Notes: generated by a model from the sequence alone, not told the origin. Positions 1 through 10,100 are shown, counted from the stretch's first letter. The stretch is DNA of 64,000 nt from Funiculus sociatus GB2-C1 (GCF_039962115.1 NZ_JAMPKJ010000006.1:94446-158445), one strand, 5' to 3'. A program made the numbers and translations.

Positions 1-339
1 CAAAAGATTAGCACTCTGGTTGCCGATATCCAAAATTCCATTAATTTAACCGTGATGGTTACAGATGAAGGAACGAAAACTGTGCAGGAAGGGGCTAAAA
101 CTGCACAAGGCACAGCAGACGCTTTCGCCGGAGTTGCGGATTCTATCCACAATATCGCTGTGAACAGTCAACAAATCTCCTTGAGTGCCAAACAACAAGC
201 GATCGCTATTCAACAAGTCGTCCAAGCGATGAATGCTCTCAATGTGGCAGCAACAGAAACTGCTAGCGGCATCAGTCAAACCAAGGTAGGCATCCAAAGA
301 CTAAACGAAGCTGCCTTAAATCTGAAAGTAGTTGTGTAA
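1..339 (+). CDS. Methyl-accepting chemotaxis protein, C-terminal end (5' truncated by window)
   Basis: The frame is open from base 1, so only the last 112 residues of a larger receptor are visible. The segment is alanine/glutamine-rich with long amphipathic heptads typical of the cytoplasmic signalling and adaptation helices of MCP/PilJ-type receptors. It contains pairs such as Q-Q and repeated A-A-T-E type positions that resemble methylation helices. No transmembrane segment or ligand domain is visible; those would lie upstream of the window. A cheA-like and a cheB gene follow on the same strand, which supports a receptor role, probably in type IV pilus phototaxis as in other gliding cyanobacteria (inference). 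The family call is fairly sure; the ligand or light input is unknown. Confidence 0.8.
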   Translation, partial: QKISTLVADIQNSINLTVMVTDEGTKTVQEGAKTAQGTADAFAGVADSIHNIAVNSQQISLSAKQQAIAIQQVVQAMNALNVAATETASGISQTKVGIQRLNEAALNLKVVV

Positions 340-570
340 AGAATACAAAAATTAAAATTGATTGGCAGAAGGCAATTTTTATAGTCCGCAAAATCGTCCA
401 ACCAATTAATCAGGTAGCTAATACAATTGTCAGCTCTTTACCGTACTCAATAACTGAACAAAGCCGCTGGGAATCTTAAAGCAGTGGTATAGCTAAAATC
501 TATTAGCTTTTAGCTATAAAAAAAAAACACCAACACGTAATCCCCAATAAAATAAAACTAAAAGCTAGTC

Positions 571-3027
571 ATGATCGTAGAAGACGAAGAACTACGCAGC
601 CTTTTTAAAACGGCAAGTGAAGAACATTTACAGAAACTAAATGACGGTTTACTGCATTTAGAAAAGCACCCGGAAGACCAAGCCAGATTAGAAGAATTAC
701 TAAGAGAAGCTCACAGCCTCAAAGGGGATTCTCGAATGCTGGGCGTGCGCGATGTAGAAACCCTTACCCATCAACTAGAACATATTTTGGGATGTGTTAA
801 ACGCGGTGAGACACAGCTGACAGCCCAAACGTGCGATCGCTTGTATCAAGGCTTAGATGCTATGTGCAAACTGGTACATGAAGCCGTCACAGGCGAACCA
901 GCAGGCATCAATACCTTTGGCGTCCTTGCCCACATGATGGGAGCTGATTCTATCAATCCAGCCAAGCAAAACAATCACAACGATCGAGTTCAGGAAGAAG
1001 TTGAAGCAAATACCGTCACAATAGCCACAACTTCCGAAGCGCCCCCACTACAAATAGATTTAGAGATATCGCCTGCACCATCACCATTAGAGACACTACT
1101 AGCACCTTCCTCACCACCCGCACCAGTAGAGGCGGCACCATTAGAAGTGGAGCCTCCCCGCCCCACTCCTGCCGACATTAAAGCCGAAAAGACCTTCTCC
1201 AACGGTAGAACCGCCACCGTACCACCCCCAGCAGCAAACGAACCCTACCGCATCGAAACAATTCGCGTCGAAACCCGCAATCTCGATGCCTTGCTCACCC
1301 AAGCAGGCGAACTAACCGTCACCAAAATCCGCATTGCTCATCGACTGGCGGAAATTGAGGAAATTGTTGCCCTGTGCGAAGAGTGGAACCGCCCAACACT
1401 CCTGAGAACTTCAGCGCTGAATGTCCAGAAGGAAAAGCTAAAACCTGAGAGGCAATTAAATCCCTCTACCACTCAGCACTCAGATATAGAGGCGCACAGC
1501 AGTGCGTCCTTAGAAACTAAAGCCTTTGGGGAGCGCATGGGAGTTCTAGTCAACCAGTTAAGAAATGCCATCTACGAAGACACCACCAGACTGGATACGA
1601 TTGCTAGTGACTTAGAAGAGGGAATACGTACCCTACGCCTCTTGCCCCTATCGACTATTTTTCAGATGCTTCCCCGGATGGTACGGGATCTAGCTAAACA
1701 GCAAAATAAAGAAATTGAACTAGCGATCGCAGGCGACCAAACCAAAGCCGACAAGCGCATCCTAGAAGAAATGAAAGATCCATTGATCCACATGATTCGC
1801 AATTGCGTAGATCATGGTATCGAAACACCAGCAGAGCGAGAAGCTGTAGGCAAGCCACCTACCGCCACAATTCGCGTCAGAGGCTACCAAACCGCCACGA
1901 ATACTGTGATAGAAGTCGCGGACGATGGGCGAGGCTTAGATACTGCAAAGATTAAGCAGACAGCACTTAAGCGCGGAATCTGTCGGGAAGAAGAACTCGC
2001 CGCCATGACAACAACTCAAATTCACTCCTTGATTTTTGCCCCCGGCTTCTCCACCCGCACCTTTGTCACCGAAGTTTCTGGCAGAGGCGTAGGGCTGGAT
2101 GTAGTTCGCACCAACGTCGAACGCCTGAAAGGAACTATACAAGTAGAATCTACCCCCGGAAGGGGATGCACGCTCCGAGTACAGCTCGGTATAAACCTAG
2201 CAACTGTGTCAGTGTTGATTGTGGAAGTGGGCGGCAGAGTTTATGCCCTGCCAGTGGAGTTTGTGCAACAAACGCGGTTGGTGTCTTCTGATGAAATTTT
2301 TTCTATTCAAGGCAGAGAAACTATTATTCAGGACAATCACCCTGTATCAGTAGCGCAGCTGATAGATTTGCTGGAATTGTCAGTAGTCAATGGCAAAACG
2401 ACTGACAAGGGGCAACTGCTGTGCATTATTTTGCAGGTGGGAGAGGAGAGGCTGGGATTATTGGTAGATGCCTGTATAGATCAACAGGATGTCGTACTCA
2501 AACCTCAGAGTAAGTTACTCAAGCGGGTTCGCAATGTTGCTGGCGCAACTATTCTCGGAACTGGGGAAGTTTGCATGGTTTTAAATCCCCTAGATTTGAT
2601 TAAATCTGTCCAAAAACGAACCGCAGCGATGACCCTGGCAAGAGCATTTGCCCAGGAGGAAAAAAGAAGATCAATTTTATTAGCGGAAGATTCTATCGCC
2701 ATTCGCACTCAAGAAAAGCGCATTTTGGAGAATGCAGGTTATGAAGTGGTGACAGCTGTTGATGGATTGGATGCCTACAACAAACTAAGAACTCGTTCCT
2801 TTGATGCGGTGATATCCGATGTGCAAATGCCAAATTTGGATGGTTTGGGGTTTACTGCCAAGATTCGTCAGCATCAGGAATATAACGAATTGCCAATAAT
2901 TCTGGTGACATCTTTGGCATCAGATGAAGATAAACGTAGGGGTGCCGAAGCTGGTGCCAATGCTTATATCACCAAGGGTACTTTTAATCAGGAAGTGCTT
3001 TTAGAAACCTTGAGAAGGTTTATTTAG
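571..3027 (+). CDS. cheA: CheA-type hybrid histidine kinase with C-terminal receiver (PilL-like)
   Basis: 818-residue chemotaxis kinase. Domains in order: Hpt (about 1-110, phosphoacceptor H48 in the A-H-S-L-K-G motif), a proline-rich linker (150-230), the dimerisation/P3 region (about 231-390), a HATPase domain (N-box around N411 in IRNCVDHG, G-box at D451 in DDGRGLD), a CheW-like domain (about 545-680) and a receiver (about 697-818, phosphoacceptor D750). It should autophosphorylate in response to the neighbouring receptor and pass phosphate to its own receiver and to CheB. The fused receiver is typical of cyanobacterial phototaxis kinases. Residues about 274-315, inside P3, look like an in-frame insertion rich in S/T/Q that disrupts the usual helix-helix length. 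The intergenic space before it (340-570) holds no gene. No strong Shine-Dalgarno is seen before ATG 571. Confidence 0.93.
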   Translation: MIVEDEELRSLFKTASEEHLQKLNDGLLHLEKHPEDQARLEELLREAHSLKGDSRMLGVRDVETLTHQLEHILGCVKRGETQLTAQTCDRLYQGLDAMCKLVHEAVTGEPAGINTFGVLAHMMGADSINPAKQNNHNDRVQEEVEANTVTIATTSEAPPLQIDLEISPAPSPLETLLAPSSPPAPVEAAPLEVEPPRPTPADIKAEKTFSNGRTATVPPPAANEPYRIETIRVETRNLDALLTQAGELTVTKIRIAHRLAEIEEIVALCEEWNRPTLLRTSALNVQKEKLKPERQLNPSTTQHSDIEAHSSASLETKAFGERMGVLVNQLRNAIYEDTTRLDTIASDLEEGIRTLRLLPLSTIFQMLPRMVRDLAKQQNKEIELAIAGDQTKADKRILEEMKDPLIHMIRNCVDHGIETPAEREAVGKPPTATIRVRGYQTATNTVIEVADDGRGLDTAKIKQTALKRGICREEELAAMTTTQIHSLIFAPGFSTRTFVTEVSGRGVGLDVVRTNVERLKGTIQVESTPGRGCTLRVQLGINLATVSVLIVEVGGRVYALPVEFVQQTRLVSSDEIFSIQGRETIIQDNHPVSVAQLIDLLELSVVNGKTTDKGQLLCIILQVGEERLGLLVDACIDQQDVVLKPQSKLLKRVRNVAGATILGTGEVCMVLNPLDLIKSVQKRTAAMTLARAFAQEEKRRSILLAEDSIAIRTQEKRILENAGYEVVTAVDGLDAYNKLRTRSFDAVISDVQMPNLDGLGFTAKIRQHQEYNELPIILVTSLASDEDKRRGAEAGANAYITKGTFNQEVLLETLRRFI

Positions 3028-3073
3028 CTTATGGCTAATAGTAAGTGCAATTCTTCAACTAGCATTTGACAAA

Positions 3074-4183
3074 ATGGCAATAAAAGTTTTATTAGTAGAC
3101 GATTCTCCTATTGCTATGACAATGCTGAAACGAATTCTGGCATTCTCCCCTGAAATTCAAGTGGTGGGAACAGCCGGAAGTGGTAAAGAGGCATTGGCGC
3201 TGATTCCCAGTTGTTTGCCAGATGTGATTTGCACAGACCTCCATATGCCACAGATGGATGGTCTGGAATTTATATCTGAAGTTATGGCAACGTATCCAAA
3301 ACCAATTCTTGTGATTAGCACTTCAGTACAAAATGAGGATAAGCACAATGTTTTTCGGTTGCTAGAAGCAGGGGCGGTGGATATCTTCCCTAAGCCACGT
3401 GGTGGAAATGGTTCGGATTATGAGTTGGTAAAACAGGAGTTAATCAGTAAGATAAAAATCCTTTCTGGGGTTACAGTTTTTACTCATTATCGAAAGAAAC
3501 CTTCAGTTGATACTATTCTTAATAATCGGGAAGCTGAGCCTCCCAACATTCGTTACAAAGCTGATCCTGGTAACAAGAAATATTCGATTTTAAATGGCCA
3601 ATCCAAAATCCGAAATCGAAAAGATAAAATTATCACAATTGGTGCGTCTACAGGTGGCCCGCAAGCTTTGTACGCAATTCTCACTCAGTTGCCGATGAAT
3701 TTCCCGGTGCCAGTGATTTGTATTCAGCACATCAGCGAAGGTTTTTTGCAAGGAATGGTAGATTGGTTGGCGGCTGAGTGTCAAATGCCTATAAAAATTG
3801 CTCGTGCTGGGGAGGTTCCAAAACCGGGAACTATTTATTTTCCCAGGGAGCGATCGCATTTGGAGTTTGATGCACAAGGCAGATTTTTGTATTCTTCCTC
3901 ACCACCCCTGGGAGGGCATCGCCCTTCTGTAACGGTTACTTTTAAATCGGTGGCGAGTGTCTATGGTCAGGCTGCTGTAGGGGTATTATTGACGGGGATG
4001 GGTAGAGATGGTGCGGAGGGAATGCAGGCGATCGCGTCTGCTGGTGGTGTGACTATTGCTCAGGATGAGGCGAGTTGTGTAGTCTTCGGAATGCCAAAAG
4101 AAGCGATCGCGCTTGGTGCAGTCCAGCATATTTTACCCATCGCTGAAATAGCGTCGATGCTCACAAGAGTTATTAGTCCTTAG
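3074..4183 (+). CDS. cheB: Chemotaxis response regulator protein-glutamate methylesterase CheB
   Basis: 369 residues, the usual CheB length. An N-terminal receiver (1-120) has the acidic pair D9/D10 and phosphoacceptor D55 in CTDLHMPQMDG. After a poorly conserved linker (about 130-180) comes a C-terminal methylesterase with the catalytic triad S192 (GASTGGP), H219 (IQHIS) and D312 (GMGRDGAEG). It removes methyl groups from receptor glutamates and resets adaptation in the cytoplasm. It lies 46 bp after the cheA-like gene on the same strand and is probably co-transcribed. No cheR is adjacent here; the CheR-like protein in this window lies about 56 kb away beside a different CheB. Confidence 0.95.
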   Translation: MAIKVLLVDDSPIAMTMLKRILAFSPEIQVVGTAGSGKEALALIPSCLPDVICTDLHMPQMDGLEFISEVMATYPKPILVISTSVQNEDKHNVFRLLEAGAVDIFPKPRGGNGSDYELVKQELISKIKILSGVTVFTHYRKKPSVDTILNNREAEPPNIRYKADPGNKKYSILNGQSKIRNRKDKIITIGASTGGPQALYAILTQLPMNFPVPVICIQHISEGFLQGMVDWLAAECQMPIKIARAGEVPKPGTIYFPRERSHLEFDAQGRFLYSSSPPLGGHRPSVTVTFKSVASVYGQAAVGVLLTGMGRDGAEGMQAIASAGGVTIAQDEASCVVFGMPKEAIALGAVQHILPIAEIASMLTRVISP

Positions 4184-4197
4184 TCATTTCCAACTTT

Positions 4198-5406
4198 CTA
4201 ATCGCTAATAGCTAATCGCTCATTAGTAGGGATTGGTTGTTCTTTGAGAATGGCGCTATAGGCAGAAGCAAGATTTTGTGCGACGCAAGGCCAAGAGTAT
4301 CGACGGCTTACCAAGCGCCTACCATTTTCACCCAATTGCGATCGCTGTTTTGGAGAGTTGAGGAGTGAAGCGATCGCACCTGCTAAAGGCTCGACTTCTC
4401 CTTTAATAACCAGTCCAGCTTTTTCTGCGGCAATTTCTGGCGAAATTTGCACATCTGGAGTCACAATTACTGGTAATCCCGCCGCCATTGCTTCTGCTAC
4501 AGCAACTCCAAAATTTTCCGAAAACGATGGCAAGACAAACATATCTGAACCTTGCAGTAGCAAATCTTTATCTTCACCAGTGACAAAACCTGTCATCGAT
4601 GTGCGAGAAGCTAAGCCAAGCGATGACACTAAATTTGTTAAGTGTGTAATATAATTTGACTCTCCTGAACCCGCTAATATTAGGTGAAAATCATCTTTTT
4701 GGGCGGCAAGTCTGCTTAGCGCGTACACCAGCAAATCTGGGCGCTTTTTATAATGAAGGCGAGACAGAAATAGCACCACTGGCGTAGTTGATGGTATGCC
4801 GTAAATTTGGCGTAGTTTTTGTTTAGCTTCAGGGGAAATAGTAGGTCTATCGACTCCTAAAGGTAGGGTAATTGTAGGAGTTTTAATTCCAAATTTACGG
4901 ACATCCTCTGCTTCGCCAGCACAAGTACAATGGATTGCAGCGGCAGAATTCAAATTGTGTCGCTCAATTAAAAAGGTGTAAATTTGTTTTTTCAGCTGAC
5001 TTTGTGCCAATGCCCAAGGAGCCATCTGGCCTATAGTACGGACTATGTAGGGAACGCCTTGCCATCTAGCGATCGCGCCAGCACAAGTAGAAGCATAGGA
5101 AAAAAGATAGTGAGTTTCTATGATGTCATAGTCGCGGATGTGTAACATGAGCCAGCGAGTGAGAGCCGCAGAAAAAATAAATTCTTTCATCGGTGGCGAA
5201 AACCGAGGCAAGAACCAAACAGGAACTTGCTCGTATTCAATCCGTTGATTTAAAGGTACATCTAACAGTGTTGAACCATTATCATTCGTGGTAGCAATTT
5301 CCGCGTCAATACCGCAGTCTCGTAAAGCTTTTACCAAATTTAAAACAACGTGACTTGGCCCTCCCAAAGATGGACTTACGGAGGGAATAACGTGTAAAAC
5401 TTTCAC
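4198..5406 (-). CDS. Glycosyltransferase family 4 protein
   Basis: 402 residues with a GT-B fold pattern. The N-terminal domain begins with the G-G-P-S-H nucleotide-sugar loop (about residues 15-20). The C-terminal domain has the GT4 E-x7-E motif in FSENFGVAVAEAMAAGLPV (about 310-330). It should transfer a sugar from a nucleotide donor, with retention, onto a growing surface polysaccharide at the cytoplasmic face. It is the last gene of the minus-strand cluster and is separated from the next one by 286 bp, so it may have its own promoter. It converges on cheB with only 14 bp between the stops. Donor and acceptor cannot be read from sequence. Confidence 0.87.
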   Translation of the reverse strand: MKVLHVIPSVSPSLGGPSHVVLNLVKALRDCGIDAEIATTNDNGSTLLDVPLNQRIEYEQVPVWFLPRFSPPMKEFIFSAALTRWLMLHIRDYDIIETHYLFSYASTCAGAIARWQGVPYIVRTIGQMAPWALAQSQLKKQIYTFLIERHNLNSAAAIHCTCAGEAEDVRKFGIKTPTITLPLGVDRPTISPEAKQKLRQIYGIPSTTPVVLFLSRLHYKKRPDLLVYALSRLAAQKDDFHLILAGSGESNYITHLTNLVSSLGLASRTSMTGFVTGEDKDLLLQGSDMFVLPSFSENFGVAVAEAMAAGLPVIVTPDVQISPEIAAEKAGLVIKGEVEPLAGAIASLLNSPKQRSQLGENGRRLVSRRYSWPCVAQNLASAYSAILKEQPIPTNERLAISD

Positions 5407-5692
5407 AATTGCCTCTATCAGAATTGCTACCTACTGATACAGACTTTTGTTATGCCATCAGGACGAATGGTTTCGGAGGTGTTTATAAATTATGAAGCGA
5501 ATATAACAATCCGAATTTAATTATCAAATTTGGACGTAGTGGGTGTACAGGAACATGTATGTGTTGGGACAATTCAGGAATTGCCCTAACTTATACTATT
5601 TGACTTTATGCCTGCAACAGCAAAAAATCTAACTTCAACATACAACTATTCTTAAGTTAACCGTATTAGGTATTACAGCGCTATATCACAGT

Positions 5693-6946
5693 TTAATTGT
5701 TCAAAAGCTCTTGCACCCGACTTGCCAATTTTTGCCGATATAAATCCCAAGTTAATTGCTCAGCTTTTCGACGAGCTGCTCGTCCCATCTCTGCTAATTC
5801 TTGCGGATGGCAGTAGCACCACTCTAGTTTTTCCTTAATAGCTTCTACATCACGAATTGGCACAATAAACCCTTCCACGCCATCTGTGACAATATCATAA
5901 CCAGCCGTATTAGGTGTTGTAATAACGGGAATTCCACAAGCCATTGCCTCTAAAAGCACTAAACCAAATCCTTCAACTAAAGAAGGAAAAACCAGAACAT
6001 TTGCCGAACTATAGTATTGATTCAATAAGGTATGAGGTACAGAGGAGACATACCGAAAAATATCAGTATATTGAGCTAACCAGCCAGCCGGAAACTCATT
6101 AATTCCTACTAATAATAATTCCGCTTCTCTAAGTCGCATTTTTTGCCAAGCTTGTAATAAGTAATGCACACCTTTACGCGGCCCTACCCGACCCACAAAT
6201 AAAGCTCGAAAAAGTTTATCGCTTTTGGGTTGTGGATGAAAATAGTCAATAGGCGAACCGTAGGGAATAACGCTTATTTTTTCCGATTTCACGCCAATAT
6301 CTAACAAAGATTTTTTGGTGATAGAAGATGCTACAAAAATATGGTCTGATAACTCGACTTCCTGCTGTTTGCGTTCGATTTTCCAAGCCGGTTCTTTAAC
6401 TGCCTGTAACGCTGGTGCTAAATCGGGAAATCGTTCAGATTCTTCTACTTGAATATCGCGACTCATGCGATAAAAAATAATTGGTAAATCGTATAAACAG
6501 AGAACGCCTTGCTGTTTGGCTGCTTCAAAGGTGACAGCGGCTCCATCTTCATAGGCATAAACTGCATGAATATTGCTAAGATGATGCTTAGCAACGTGGC
6601 AATCTAATGAACAATAGACCCAATTAATAGGCCCCTGATTTCCTAAACCTAATCGATGGCTTAAACTCGTTTTTACTAGCGCCAACCGCATCGCTTCTTG
6701 CCAGGGATGGGTTCGCATTGGTATACCAGCGGGGGTAATCCATGTCCGTCGCCCTAATTCATGAGCAACACGATTTCTAATTTGTTTGGGTAATAGACTT
6801 AAGTAGCGTGATATAGAACCTTTTGGGTTATAGGCAATGGTAGTGATTACTTCGTGGAGTAAGTCGGCTTCCCATAAAGCGATCGCAGCATTGCGAGAAA
6901 ATGGACTACTGGTAGGGTGAATCAGGGAAATACGTGGATGAGACAT
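5693..6946 (-). CDS. Glycosyltransferase family 4 protein
   Basis: 417-residue GT-B glycosyltransferase. The C-terminal half carries the family signature FVGRVGPRKGVHYLLQAW (start of the Rossmann lobe) and the E-x7-E motif in SLVEGFGLVLLEAMACGIPV. The N-terminal acceptor lobe is weakly conserved. ATG 6946 starts 41 bp inside the end of the upstream membrane-protein gene, so the two are probably translationally coupled and act on the same glycan. Its specificity is unknown. No signal peptide or membrane helix is seen, consistent with a cytoplasmic, membrane-associated enzyme. Confidence 0.87.
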   Translation of the reverse strand: MSHPRISLIHPTSSPFSRNAAIALWEADLLHEVITTIAYNPKGSISRYLSLLPKQIRNRVAHELGRRTWITPAGIPMRTHPWQEAMRLALVKTSLSHRLGLGNQGPINWVYCSLDCHVAKHHLSNIHAVYAYEDGAAVTFEAAKQQGVLCLYDLPIIFYRMSRDIQVEESERFPDLAPALQAVKEPAWKIERKQQEVELSDHIFVASSITKKSLLDIGVKSEKISVIPYGSPIDYFHPQPKSDKLFRALFVGRVGPRKGVHYLLQAWQKMRLREAELLLVGINEFPAGWLAQYTDIFRYVSSVPHTLLNQYYSSANVLVFPSLVEGFGLVLLEAMACGIPVITTPNTAGYDIVTDGVEGFIVPIRDVEAIKEKLEWCYCHPQELAEMGRAARRKAEQLTWDLYRQKLASRVQELLNN

Positions 6947-8312
6947 TTTCTTGCAATAGTTGTTGTTCTCGATGCCAATTTTCTACTTGCTCTAATCGAG
7001 GTAAGAGAAAAATAAAACTACTGAGAAACCAGTAGTAAATTGAGAAAGTATGATTAAAAACCAGTTGACCATTAATCTGAATTACTTGAATGATAAAAGC
7101 TGCAAGTGCTAAGTGGCGCAAAAATGCTCGTTTCAATTTCCAAAAGACCAGCCAAAGAGCGATAATAATACTAACTCTTAATCCATACCAAAGAAAAAAA
7201 CCAACAGGCCCTAATTCCAATATTACTCTGCCCATTTCCGATTCATAATAAGTGGGAATAACTTCACCGGATGGCAAACCTAATGCTTTCTTGAGGGCTG
7301 GGGCTGCTTGGTGTGTTGCACCAGTGCCATATCCGTCAAGTTCTTTGTATTTAATAAACTCAAAAGGCTGTGTAAAACTGCCCACAATGCGGCCGGATAC
7401 ATCTTGGTTAGAAGTTGTACGCAGCCAAAAAGCATTGATTGCTGGACGAAACCAGATAGGAGCAACAATAGCAACAACAATAGCCAATGGTAACAACTGT
7501 CTAAGGAAGCGCACCGTACTTATAGGACGGGTAAATGCCAGGAAGAATAAATAACCAAACAAAAATAAAACTTCACCAATTATAAGACCGCGAGCGCCAG
7601 TCATAAATGAGTTAACGGTTAGCAAAAATATTTCTATAACAGATGCTAACTTCCACCATTTGTACTGGGATGATGCCAGTAAGGGTATTAGTAAACTGAA
7701 GCATACTAGCAGGTAGACTGAGTAGCCACTTATGTAGGAGAAAGTTCCTGTAACCCTGACAGAAGATGTCACCCCGAATGTGGCTGCTGATGTCACTTCA
7801 CCAGGAGCATAAACATTAAGAGGACTGGAAGCAGGAGCGAAGAATTGGGCAATACCTAAGAGGCAAACTGGGACTAAAAATAAAAGATGCGATCGCAAAA
7901 ACTTATATAGCTCTTCTTCTGACTGAAATAAGGTAGGAATTATCCACATTAAAGGAAGATAAAATAAATAGCCTCTCATTCCAAAAAATCCTACCAAAGG
8001 CGACCCTAAACTAGGATTAAAAGCCTGAAACAAGCACCAGGCGGCAACTAAAAATATTATGATAGTGATCGGGTCATTTTTAATCGGCAATCTTCTCGCA
8101 GAAACTGAGGAACCATAGTAGGAAAGATAAGCGCCTAAAAGAACAAAGTCTTTCAAAAAATAAATCATATCGCTAGCTTGGGGTAAAACCCATTTTCGCA
8201 CTGCACCCTCAATAATTAAGAGCGCAAATAGAGCTTTAAGAGTGCGCCGCCAGCTGAGGGATGAAATATAAATTATGACTAAAATAGCTACCGCACCAAT
8301 TAGCAGTTTCAC
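6906..8312 (-). CDS. O-antigen ligase / polysaccharide polymerase-like membrane protein
   Basis: 468 residues made mostly of hydrophobic segments, roughly ten to twelve predicted helices starting at the N-terminus (LLIGAVAILVIIYI). The centre has a longer polar loop (about 280-350) followed by an ELGPVGFFLWYG stretch, the layout of the Wzy_C/WaaL/EpsF-type polymerase-ligase superfamily. Within this cluster it is the only candidate for polymerising repeat units or ligating the glycan on the outer face of the plasma membrane. It overlaps the next upstream gene by 4 nt (ATGA) and the downstream glycosyltransferase by 41 nt. Sequence alone cannot separate polymerase from ligase. Confidence 0.72.
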   Translation of the reverse strand: MKLLIGAVAILVIIYISSLSWRRTLKALFALLIIEGAVRKWVLPQASDMIYFLKDFVLLGAYLSYYGSSVSARRLPIKNDPITIIIFLVAAWCLFQAFNPSLGSPLVGFFGMRGYLFYLPLMWIIPTLFQSEEELYKFLRSHLLFLVPVCLLGIAQFFAPASSPLNVYAPGEVTSAATFGVTSSVRVTGTFSYISGYSVYLLVCFSLLIPLLASSQYKWWKLASVIEIFLLTVNSFMTGARGLIIGEVLFLFGYLFFLAFTRPISTVRFLRQLLPLAIVVAIVAPIWFRPAINAFWLRTTSNQDVSGRIVGSFTQPFEFIKYKELDGYGTGATHQAAPALKKALGLPSGEVIPTYYESEMGRVILELGPVGFFLWYGLRVSIIIALWLVFWKLKRAFLRHLALAAFIIQVIQINGQLVFNHTFSIYYWFLSSFIFLLPRLEQVENWHREQQLLQENVSSTYFPDSPYQ

Positions 8313-9346
8313 TTTTTTGCTGCCTCAATAACCTGTAAATATGCCTTGGCAACTTCTGCTTTTTTATGGCGTAATAAATGTGATTCGGCGTTTCTCCTGC
8401 AAGTCGATAATTTATCAGGATTAGTCAACAAGTCGAATAGCGCTTTCGTCAGTGCTTTAACATCTCCATTAGGAAAAGTCACTCCACAAGAACCAATGGC
8501 ATCTTTTAGTCCGCCTCCCTCTGAACCAACGATTGCACAACCACAGGCAATACCTTCTAGTGCAACTACGCCGAAAGGCTCATCCCACAGTGAAGGAATT
8601 ACCATAATTTGATGTTCATTTAGTATCTGTACTAATTCTTCTCCAATTTTTGAACCTAGAAAAACGACTTGTTCTGCCAGTGCTAAATCGTTAGTTTTTT
8701 GTCGCAGCTTTGACTCCTCCACCCCAGAACCAATGATGGATAGCTGAGGCATCATTCCCTGATGTTTCAATTCTGCCAATGCTTCAAGCAGCATCTCTAC
8801 ACCTTTGTCTGAAACTAGCCGTCCCAGAAATACAAATTCTTTGGTTTTGGCAATTTCAGGAATTACGCGGAATAAATTATCGCGGTATGGATTGGGGATA
8901 ATTGTGGAAGGATGTGGCAAATGTTCAGCTATAGATTTGCTAATTGAAATTGATGTAGAAAATTTTACCAATAATTCTTTTAAATTTGCCTTCCAACCAG
9001 AAAAGTTACCACCAATATTATGTGGTAATTTAATCCAGGTCTGGTGCCTAATTATCCAGGGTTTTCGGCATATCAGAAGCGGCCAAGCATCTTTCAAAAT
9101 AATACCATTGTGGAAATATACATCGCACCATTTTACGAGTTGGAAAAGCTTGGCAGGGCTTGGTTGCCTAATCACATCAAATGGAAACTCTAAACCATCA
9201 GCATCAATATGGCTACCTGGAGTTTGAGTAACAACTTTAATTGCGTGTCCAAACCGGGTAAATTCATGTGCCAAGACTTCTATATCTGTTTCACTGCCCC
9301 CAATGCTCGGATAAAATAGGCGAGATGACATGAGAATTTTTACCAT
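8309..9346 (-). CDS. Glycosyltransferase family 4 protein
   Basis: 345 residues if ATG 9346 is used; an in-frame GTG at 9358 adds four residues and is less likely. The N-terminus has a GGSETDIEVLAHEF nucleotide-sugar loop. The C-terminal lobe has FLGRLVSDKGVEMLLEAL and the E-x7-E type motif in LWDEPFGVVALEGIACG. It is slightly short for a GT4 but complete. It overlaps the start of the polymerase-like gene by 4 nt, giving a coupled pair. The sugar transferred cannot be inferred. Confidence 0.87.
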   Translation of the reverse strand: MVKILMSSRLFYPSIGGSETDIEVLAHEFTRFGHAIKVVTQTPGSHIDADGLEFPFDVIRQPSPAKLFQLVKWCDVYFHNGIILKDAWPLLICRKPWIIRHQTWIKLPHNIGGNFSGWKANLKELLVKFSTSISISKSIAEHLPHPSTIIPNPYRDNLFRVIPEIAKTKEFVFLGRLVSDKGVEMLLEALAELKHQGMMPQLSIIGSGVEESKLRQKTNDLALAEQVVFLGSKIGEELVQILNEHQIMVIPSLWDEPFGVVALEGIACGCAIVGSEGGGLKDAIGSCGVTFPNGDVKALTKALFDLLTNPDKLSTCRRNAESHLLRHKKAEVAKAYLQVIEAAKK

Positions 9347-9404
9347 AATGCTTATCACTTTGCCGAAATATTGGGTGCTTAATATAGTTAATGCGTAGGT
9401 TGAG

Positions 9405-10100
9405 CTACGAGATTGGTTTATGAGCGATTGCTAGTAAGTTATCGCTGTAACGAATACCCTTAAGCAGTCCTCCAGAAACTGTTTGCCATTGCAGCTTGGG
9501 AAAGTTGGGAATACCACCAACATTAGTAAAAACAAACTTTGGTGGAGAAAAGTTAGCTTCATTTAGAATGCGCTGAATGTCCTTGCGTAGAAGTGCGGTG
9601 ATATGTGCCGGGTAACAAGTATCGCTGAAGGCGACAAAATGCCCTCGCAATAGAAGCGCTATCAAAGAACGCCAGCTTTCGTTATTAGGCGTACTAAAAA
9701 TAAGTGTTCCACCAGGACGGAGTAATCGAAACCATTCCCTTGCTACGGATCTAGGGTTTTCCAGATGCTCGATGACTTCAGCTGATACAATCACATCAAA
9801 TGATTGATTGGGAAGATGAATTTTATCGTTCAGATCCCAAGTGATCCATCTAATAGAATTATCTATGTCAACTGGACGCTGCATGATGTCAATGCCAGTG
9901 ATGGAACTAAATCGATTTAATGTTTGAAGATGCTTAGTTAGATTGCCTGTACCACCACCAAAATCCAGAAGATCACCTTTGAGATCGAGCTGCGCCAACA
10001 CCTGCTCAAATGCTGTGTAGATTGGTTGACTACTTCTACCACCGCTGATATCTGAAGCAAATTGACGCTGGGCTTTGAGACTTTGATTAATGCTCAACAA
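9405..10100 (-). CDS. Class I SAM-dependent methyltransferase
   Basis: 231 residues with a Methyltransf_11-type core: motif I LLDFGGGTGNLT (about 41-52), an acidic end of beta2 (TGIDIM), motif IV SFDVIVSAEVIEHLENP and post-motif LLRPGGTLIFSTPNNE. It probably O-methylates a sugar or a lipid-linked intermediate (inference from the neighbourhood). It overlaps the upstream gene at 10087 by 14 nt. Methyltransferases of this type often cap polysaccharide chains. The acceptor is unknown; a role in quinone or small-molecule methylation is less likely given the setting. Confidence 0.85.
   Translation of the reverse strand: MLSINQSLKAQRQFASDISGGRSSQPIYTAFEQVLAQLDLKGDLLDFGGGTGNLTKHLQTLNRFSSITGIDIMQRPVDIDNSIRWITWDLNDKIHLPNQSFDVIVSAEVIEHLENPRSVAREWFRLLRPGGTLIFSTPNNESWRSLIALLLRGHFVAFSDTCYPAHITALLRKDIQRILNEANFSPPKFVFTNVGGIPNFPKLQWQTVSGGLLKGIRYSDNLLAIAHKPIS

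Noticed and set aside
8805..9227. 140-codon plus-strand ORF
   Set aside because: Antisense to a clear GT4 gene; no motif.
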